A stretch of 64,000 nt of DNA from Triticum aestivum (taxonomy: Eukaryota > Streptophyta > Magnoliopsida > Poales > Poaceae): positions 274,681,079 to 274,745,078 of the forward strand of contig NC_057796.1 of NCBI RefSeq assembly GCF_018294505.1, read 5' to 3'. Below the pieces are notes generated by a model. That model was given only the letters and a program-made list of their open reading frames with translations. It had not been told where the DNA came from and did not search any database. Shown here piece by piece: positions 57,435 through 64,000 of this stretch; positions within the stretch are counted from its first letter, which is position 1; every line of letters begins with the position of its first letter. The translations under genes and the position numbers were made by a program.

Positions 57435-58576
57435 TGATCTACAACAACATAGACATGCAAATACTATCAGGTACTAAGTTCATGATAAATTAAAATTCAA
57501 TTAATCATATTACTTAAGAACTCCCACTTATATAGACATCCCTCTAGTAATCTAAATGATCACGTGATCCATATCAACTAAACCATGTCCGATCATCACG
57601 TGAGATGGAGTAGTTTTCAATGGTGAACATCACTATGTTGATCATATCTACTATATGATTCACATTCGACCTTTCGGTCTCAGTGTTCCGAGGCCATATC
57701 TACATATGCTAGGCTCGTCAAGTTTAACCTGAGTATTCTGCACGTGCAAAACTGGCTTGCACCCATTGTATGTGAACGTAGAGCTTATCACACCCGATCA
57801 TCATGTGGTTTCTCGGCACGACAAACTGTAGCAATGGTGCATACTCAGGGAGAACACTTGTACCTTGAAATTTAGTGAGGGATCATCTTATAATGCTACC
57901 GCCGTACTAAGCAAAATAAGATGCATAAAGGATAAACATCACATGCAATCAAAATATCTGACATGATATGGCCATCAGCATCTTGTGCCTTTGATCTCCA
58001 TCTCCAAAGCACCGTCATGATCTCCATTGTCACCGGCTTGACACCTTGATCTCCATCGTAGCATCGTTGTCGTCTCGCCAACTATAGCTTCTACGACTAT
58101 GGCTACCGCTTAGTGATAAAGTAAAGCAATTACATGGCGATTGCATTTCATACAACAAAGCGACAACCATAAGGCTACTGCCAGTTGCCGATAACTGTTA
58201 CAAAACATGATCATCTCATACAACAATTTATATCTCACCATGTCTTGACCATATCACATCACAACATGCCCTGCAAAAACAAGTTAGACGTCCTCTACTT
58301 TGTTGTTGCAAGTTTTACGTGGCTGCTACGGGCTTCTAGCAAGAACCGTTCTTACCTACGCATCAAAACCACAACGATTTTTCATCAAGTGTAATGTTTT
58401 AACCTTCAACAAGGACCGGTCATAGTCAAACTCGATTAAACTAAAGTTGGAGAAACAGACACCCGCCAGTCACCTGTGTGCGAAGCATGTTGGTAGAACC
58501 AGTCTCATGAACGTGGTCATGTAATGTCGGTCCGGGCCGCTTCATACAACAATACCGCCGAATCAAAGAATGACGT
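57435..58576 (-). other. Copia L1 leader, truncated by Gypsy T1
   Basis: It aligns by eye with the L3 leader (GAAGCGGCCCGGACCGAC near 58525-58545 on the minus strand). About 190 bases nearest the 5' LTR are missing because T1 begins at 58577. It has no coding content. Confidence 0.8.
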
Positions 58577-59051
58577 TGGTTGAGGGAGTCCTGGATTAGG
58601 GGGTATCCGGACAGCCGGACTATATCCTTTGGCCGGACTGTTGGACTATGAAGATACAAGATTGAAGACTTCGTCCCGTGTCCGGATGGGACTCTCCTTG
58701 GCGTGGAAGGCAAGCTTGGCGATACGGATATGTAGATCTCCTCCCATTGTAACCGACTCTGTGTAACCCTAGCCCCCTCCGGTGTCTATATAAACCGGAG
58801 GGTTTATTCCGTAGGACAAACAACAATCATACCATAGGCTAGCTTCTAGGGTTTAGCCTCTCCGATCTCGTGGTAGATCAACTCCTGTAATACTCATATC
58901 ATCAAGATCAATCAAGCAGGAGTAGGGTTTTACCTTCATCGAGAGGGCCCGAACCTGGGTAAAACATCGTGTCCCATGTCTCCTGTTACCATCCGCCTAG
59001 ACGCACAGTTCGGGACCCCCTACCCGAGATCCGCCGGTTTTGACACCGACA
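58577..59051 (+). repeat. 5' LTR of Gypsy T1 (475 bp)
   Basis: Contains TATATAAA at 58797-58804, TCTAGGGTTTAGCCTC downstream and an ACCGACA end. It is followed by TTGGTGCTTTCATTGAGAG, the probable PBS region (59052-59070). Confidence 0.8.
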
Positions 59052-59098
59052 TTGGTGCTTTCATTGAGAGTTCCACTGTGCCGTCACCGCAAGGAAGG

Positions 59099-60469
59099 AT
59101 GTCTCGTCTCGTCTTTAAAGAAAACATTACCACCGGGGGAGCCTTGGCTGTCGGCCAAACTCTCCGGCTAGGCGGTTTCATCATGACCGCCTGTTCTGCT
59201 GCACCGACGATGACTTCTCGGGTCATCGAAAACAGCCTCCACGTCAACTCAGAACTTGCCGAGCAGATGGATCCAATGGAGCTCTCTTCCCTAAACGAGC
59301 TCTTGGATCGCATCGCCGCCTTGGGAGTCGCTACGGACTATGATCGGATTGGGCTTAAACCCGATCAAAGGGAGATTAACTCTCCACCGGTCACCCATCA
59401 TATTGCGGTGGTGGAGGAACAGTGCGGCGATTCTTCCTCTATCTTGAGGACTAACTATGTCCGGATTCCTGAGCTCTCCGAGCCGGACACCCGTTAACGG
59501 GAGGACAACACCCAAGCCCTGAAACTAGAGTCAGGCAGCGGGCCAGACTTATCGGGCAACATCCCGGAACCCGAACTTCCAAGATTGGAAACTCCTCGGC
59601 CCGTGGGTCTCAGATCGGGTAAGGGTTCGGACTCAATTCCACCCACCCACCCAAACATAAGCGATCTTTCCCACATCAGGCAAGAGCCCCAGGAAACAGT
59701 ACATCATTATTGGGCCAGATTCCTCCTTGTGATGAACAAGGTTAAGGACTGTCGCGAGGAAGACGCAATCTTATTTTTCTGCAATAATTGCACGGACAAG
59801 GGAATCCTTAACGCCATAAGTCGTCGTGACATATCACGCTTCGCTGACTTGGCGTCCATAGTACGAAAGTACTGTGCGATGGAAAGCGCCTGGAAAACCA
59901 AAACGAAATTTTGGGATAATCCGACCCCGAATATACACCCAGTCCGAAGTAAAAGGGTGCACTATCATAAGACACCCGAGTTAATCCCAAAAAATCAAAA
60001 ACCCTCTACAGGGCGTGGAACCGTATTGGAGGGATGGCTGAACGGACCCTGCAAAATTCATAGCACAGCAGATACCACACCAACACACAGCCTTAGAGCA
60101 TGTTGGATACTCCGGCAGGTGGCCAAAAGTGGCGAGGATCTTCTCATCCCAGATGCCACAGAGCACCATCCCGGGGATAACAATACGGTATTAACAGTCT
60201 TTGAGACCTTCACATCAAATAATAGGCGCAAGCGAACCCTCTGCAGCCTTGCCGAAATTTGCCACGTGGCAGCAATAAATCCATGGAGTGACACGGCTAT
60301 TACCTTCAATGCCAGTGACAAACCTAAATTCCGAACAGCCCGAGCACCAGCTGCACTGGTCCTCAGTCCAATTGTGGACGGCTTTCGACTCACCAAAGTA
60401 CTCATGGACGGCGACAGTGGATTAAACCTCATCTATGAGGAAACTCTTCAAAAAATGGAAATAGACTAG
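59099..60469 (+). pseudogene. Gypsy T1 gag
   Basis: The ATG at 59099 starts MSRLVFKEN with a stop at 59495-59497. Coding then resumes in another frame (from about 59640) with the retrotransposon gag domain (QEPQETVHHYWARFLLVMNK, FCNNCTDKGIL) and continues into the gag/protease linker. The region just before 60469 holds a protease-like LMDGDSGLNLIYEE. A TAG closes it at 60467-60469. The domain is complete in outline but split. Confidence 0.75.
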
Positions 60470-62334
60470 AACCGCATTGAGCGAAGCAGCACAACCTTTA
60501 GAGGAATCATCCCCAGTCGGGAAGCACGCTGTGCTGGGAAAATCACACTAGATGTGGTATTCAGCACATCGGAGAACTATAGGTCCGAAGAAATTACATT
60601 CCAAGTGGCCCCGTTCAATAGTGGATACCACGCCCTTTTAGGGCGGGAGGCGTTCACGATCTTCCAAGCCATACCCCATTACGGGTACATGAAGCTCAAA
60701 ATGCCCGGGCCCAACGGAATCATCACTCTCGCTAGTGATCCGGACACAGCACTCCGCGCCGAAAACAAAACAGCCGCATTGGCCCTCGAGGCGTTATCCG
60801 AAGCCCTTGCGGCCGAGGAATTAACGGCGCTACGCTCCACAGTGGACAGGGACGACGTAATACTTGACAAGAGGTCCAAGTCTACCTCTTTTAAACCAGC
60901 GGATGAAATAGTCAAATTCCAAGTCCACCCAACGGACCCTATAAAAACAGCCTCCATCGGGGCACAGTTAAACCCCGCCGTGGACGCCGCACTACGAGAG
61001 TTCCTGCGCGAGAATTGGGACATATTCGCCTGGCATCCCTCAGATATGCCCGGAATCCCACGCAGGCTGGCCGAGCACAGCCTTAATATTCTGAAGGGAT
61101 TCAAGCCGGTCAAGCAGACTCTTTGGCGTTTCTCTGAACCTAAGAGACAAGCTATGGGAGAGGAACTAGCCAAGTTATTGGAGGCTGGATTCATTAGAGA
61201 AATAAAACACCCGGACTGGCTAGCAAACCTGGTGATGGTACCAAAGAAGGACAAATCCTGGCGCCTATGTGTCGATTTCAAGGACCTCAACAAGGCTTGC
61301 CCAAAGGATCCCTTCCCCCTCCCCTGCATCGATCAAATTAACGACGCTACCACAGGACACGACTCATTGTGATTCCTCGACGCATACTCCGGCTACCACC
61401 AAATCAAGATGGCGGAGTCCGACCAAGCTGCAATGGCATTCATCACACCATACGGCCCCTTCTGTTTCAACACAATGCCTTTTGGGCTCAAAAACGCCGG
61501 CGCAACATATCAGCGCATGATTCAGACATGTCTGGAGAAACAGATCGGAAAAACAGTAGAGGCATACGTAGATGATGTGGTCGTCAAAACCAAACACGCC
61601 GACTCTCTAATAGACGACTTGAGGCTCACATTCGATAACCTCCGAACATACGACATCAAGCTAAATCCGGAAAAATGCGTTTTCGGTGTACCAGCCGGAA
61701 AGCTCCTGGGCTTCATTGTCTCCAGTAGAGGAACTGAAGCAAATCCGGCCAAAATCCGAGCACTGTCATAGTTGGCTATCCCGACGGACCTCAAACAAAT
61801 CCAGAAATTAACCGGATGTGTGGCGGCTTTAAGCCGCTTTATCTCCCGCTTAGGAGAAAGGCATTACCCCTTTATCGCCTCCTTCGGCGCACCGAACACT
61901 TCGAGTGGACGGATGCTGCCACAGCCGGATTGGAAGAAATAAAAGCCATACTGGCAACCAACCCAATCCTGGCCGCGCCAAACATCGGCGAACCAATGCT
62001 GTTGTACATTGCTGCAACTCATCAGGTTGTAAGCGCAGTGCTCGTTGTCGAACGAGAAACGGACGGACATAAATTCCCCCTTCAAAAGCCGGTATATTAT
62101 GTATCCACTGTCCTCACTCCATGCAAATCACGGTACCCACATTATCAAAAGATAGCCTATGCGGTATTCATGGCATCCCGGAAGCTGCGACACTACTTTG
62201 AAGAGTGTTCAGTTACAGTGGCCTCGGAGGTGCCACTTAATGATATTATAAACAACCGTGACGCTACGGGCCGGATTGCCAAATGGGCCATTGAGCTCCT
62301 CCCGTTCGACATACAAGCCTCAGCGAGCCATTAA
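60470..62334 (+). pseudogene. Gypsy T1 protease end, RT and first RNase H
   Basis: Coding restarts at about 60554 (YHALLGREAF, LALEALSEALAAEEL). RT: VMVPKKDKSWRLCVDF, FLDAYSGYHQIKM and YVDD at 61565-61576. In-frame TGA 61370-61372 lies within the RT just before FLDAYSG, and TAG 61769-61771 after it. A shift follows near 61850. The first RNase H region follows (PMLLYIAATHQVVSAVLV, PVYYVS) and ends at a shift and stop near 62320-62334. RT palm motifs are preserved but the chain is broken at least four times. Confidence 0.85.
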
Positions 62335-64000
62335 GTCGCAAGTATTGGCCGACTTTGTCGCCGAATGGACGGAAGCCGAACTCCCTAAAGAGTACGGCGC
62401 ATACTCCAATTAGATCATGCACTTCGACGGCTTTAAAATGCTGGCTGGTCTGGGGGCTGGCGTCGTCCTGACGTCCCCAACCAGAGATACAGTTCAATAC
62501 ATACTCCCAATACTGTATACAGACTCCAACAACGCAGCCGAATACGAGGCCCTGCTGCATGGTCTTCGGATGGCAGTTTCCATGGGCATTCGACGCCTGG
62601 AGGTGCGTGGGGACTCGAACCTCGCAACATCCCAAATAAATGGAGACTTCGATGCTAAGGATCCGAAAATGGCGGCCTATCGCAACGCTGTCCTCAAAAT
62701 GTCAGCTCGGTTCGAGGGGCTCGAATTCCACCATGTGGCTCGGGAAAACAATCAGGCGGCGGATATCCTCGCCCGCATCGGCGCAAAACGTGACGCGGTC
62801 CCACCCAACATCTTCTTGGAGAGGCTGTTTAAGCCATCCGTGGTATGGGAAGGGGACACCGGTAACAATAGTCCGGACCCAGCCACAATGCCCGATACCG
62901 AACACTCTGACATAATCGGAGGCCCTGCCACCGAAATAACACCTTCAGCCCACGTAATAATGGCCATCATCGCCCCGTGGACAGAACCATTCCTGGCCTA
63001 CCTAACTAGGCAGGAACTTCCCGATGACCAAAATGAGGCACGCTACATAGTGCCGCGATCTAAGTCCTACAGGGTCCATGAGGGAGAGCTTTATAAGAAA
63101 AGCACTACCGGAGTCCTTCAAAGATGCATCTCCGAAGAGGAAGGGCGGAAGCTTGTGGCAGAAATTCATGCCGGACTCGGCGGCCACCACGCCGCAGCCC
63201 GGGCCCTTGTAAGCAAGGCCTTCCGTACATGTTTTTATTGGCCGACGGCCCGGGCAGATGCACAGGACTTGGTCCAACGCTGCGTCGGTTGCCAGCTTTT
63301 CGCAAACCAAAGCCATATGCTGCCCACCGCCCTCCAAACAATCCCCATTACCTGGCCCTTTAAGGTCTGGGGGCTTGACATGGTTGGACCCCTTAAAGGG
63401 GGAACCCATAAGAAAAAATACTTACTGGTCATGGTGGATAAATTCACCAAATGGATAGAAGCCAAACCTGTTAAAACGGCCGAATTCGGACCGGTGATAG
63501 ACTTCATATCCGGGGTTGTACACCGTTATGGCGTCCCCCACAGCATCATCACTGACAACGACACGAACTTCACTGCCGATGAGGTAAAACTCTGATGCAA
63601 AAACATGGGCATTAAGCTCGATTATGCTTATGTCTATCACCCACAAACTAACGGTCAAGTCGAGCGAGCAAATGGTCTTATCATGAGCGGCATCAAACCC
63701 AGATTAGTGTGGTTCCTAAAGGAATCTAACACGCACTGGGTGGAGGAGCTCGACTCCGTACTCTGGGGGCTGCGGACCACGCCGAATCGTACTACCGGAC
63801 ACACACCCTTCTTTATGGTGTACGGCGCAGAGGCGGTTCTGCCTTGTGACATAATTCATGACTCACCTCGAGTGCGCATGTACGAAGAAAGAGAAGCTGA
63901 GCTCGATCGGCAGGACAGTCTGGACACCCTGGAGGAGGAGCATGACGTGGCAAAAGCCCGTTCCGCATTCTATCAGCAACAGGCTCAAAGATACCAAAGC
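62335..64000 (+). pseudogene. Gypsy T1 second RNase H and integrase, cut by window end
   Basis: TAG at 62411-62413 stands where a Trp codon is expected. The next 390 codons hold an RNase H of the second type (HFDGFKMLAGLGAG, NNAAEYEALLHGL, RENNQAADILAR), then the integrase zinc region (HAGLGGHHAAARA, CVGCQLFANQ) and catalytic part (GLDMVGPL, TDNDTNFTADEV). A TGA at 63593-63595 replaces another Trp, and reading continues beyond it (HPQTNGQVERANGL, WGLRTTPNRTTGHTPFFMVYG) to the end of the window. Confidence 0.87.

Larger units (their letters stand above)
33339..58576 (-). mobile_element. Angela/WIS-like Copia L1 (host of two later insertions)
   Basis: A minus-strand element with its complete 3' LTR at 33339-35077, then pol read leftward from 37209 and, across the nested Gypsy (37210-55590), from 55591 to the gag start at 57434, and a leader to 58576. 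The coding frame on both sides of the Gypsy is the same integrase stretch (CWGYALET / AAFTLNRAPS type sequence). The leader is cut at 58576 by the Gypsy T1, so the 5' LTR lies outside the window. Coding parts carry many stops; old copy. Confidence 0.9.
58577..64000 (+). mobile_element. Tat-type Gypsy T1, runs off the window
   Basis: An LTR at 58577-59051 followed by leader, gag, RT, two RNase H regions and integrase, in Gypsy order, to the last base. The lineage is inferred from the RT style and the second RNase H domain before integrase. It could be the common wheat family Fatima. The expected start TGTTGAGGG appears as TGGTTGAGGG, so the exact edge and TSD (perhaps GACGT) are uncertain; the right end is outside. 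Confidence 0.87.

Overview
The window is plant nuclear DNA, very probably from a Triticeae grass (wheat, Aegilops, barley group). The reasons are the very high density of nested LTR retrotransposons, BARE1/Angela/WIS-type Copia LTRs that begin close to TGTTGGAAATATGCC or TGAAGGAAATATGCC, and a host gene with the GC-rich first exon typical of grasses. I see two host genes: a nuclear tRNA-Ala(UGC) at 3354-3426, and a three-exon gene for a plant intracellular Ras-group-related leucine-rich-repeat protein (PIRL) at 4624-8330. No bacterial genes, rRNA or CRISPR arrays are present. Family names and ages are judged by eye; no alignment was run.

Left part (1-9158). A reverse-strand Copia LTR reaches in from the left edge (1-1107) and abuts a LINE-like 3' remnant (1108-1469). 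Anonymous intergenic DNA, the tRNA gene, the PIRL promoter and the PIRL gene follow. The 2.0-kb first intron of PIRL holds a second copy of the LINE-like 3' tail.

First nest (9159-25064). A Copia element with very short (about 170 bp) LTRs lies on the plus strand at 9164-25059, with target-site duplication (TSD) GCTGG. Its pol is split by an 11-kb minus-strand Gypsy chromovirus at 12445-23398 (TSD ATGGA). This Gypsy has LTRs of about 4.2 kb and has lost the end of its 5' LTR, its primer-binding site (PBS), gag and most of the protease.

Middle (25065-33061). This stretch holds a decayed LTR-like segment, a 37-bp tandem duplication, a possible hAT transposase remnant and a 5'-truncated, dead LINE (27587-32037) with ORF1, endonuclease, reverse transcriptase (RT) and zf-RVT regions.

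Second nest (33062-64000). A minus-strand Copia LTR fragment (33062-33338) is interrupted by a minus-strand Angela/WIS-like Copia (33339-58576 and beyond). That element's integrase region is interrupted by a minus-strand Athila-like Gypsy lacking RT (37210-55590, TSD CCGTC). The right LTR of that Gypsy is in turn interrupted by a young plus-strand Angela-like Copia (46558-55344, TSD CCCTC). A Tat-type Gypsy on the plus strand (58577 to the window end) is inserted in the leader of the outer Copia. The insertion order can be read from the TSDs and from the host frames resuming at each junction.

I found no new biological system. The most unusual points are the exactly resolvable nests, the RT-less Gypsy with a second ORF, the gag-deleted chromovirus with a nonsense codon in its chromodomain, and a gene-like GC island inside the long LTRs.
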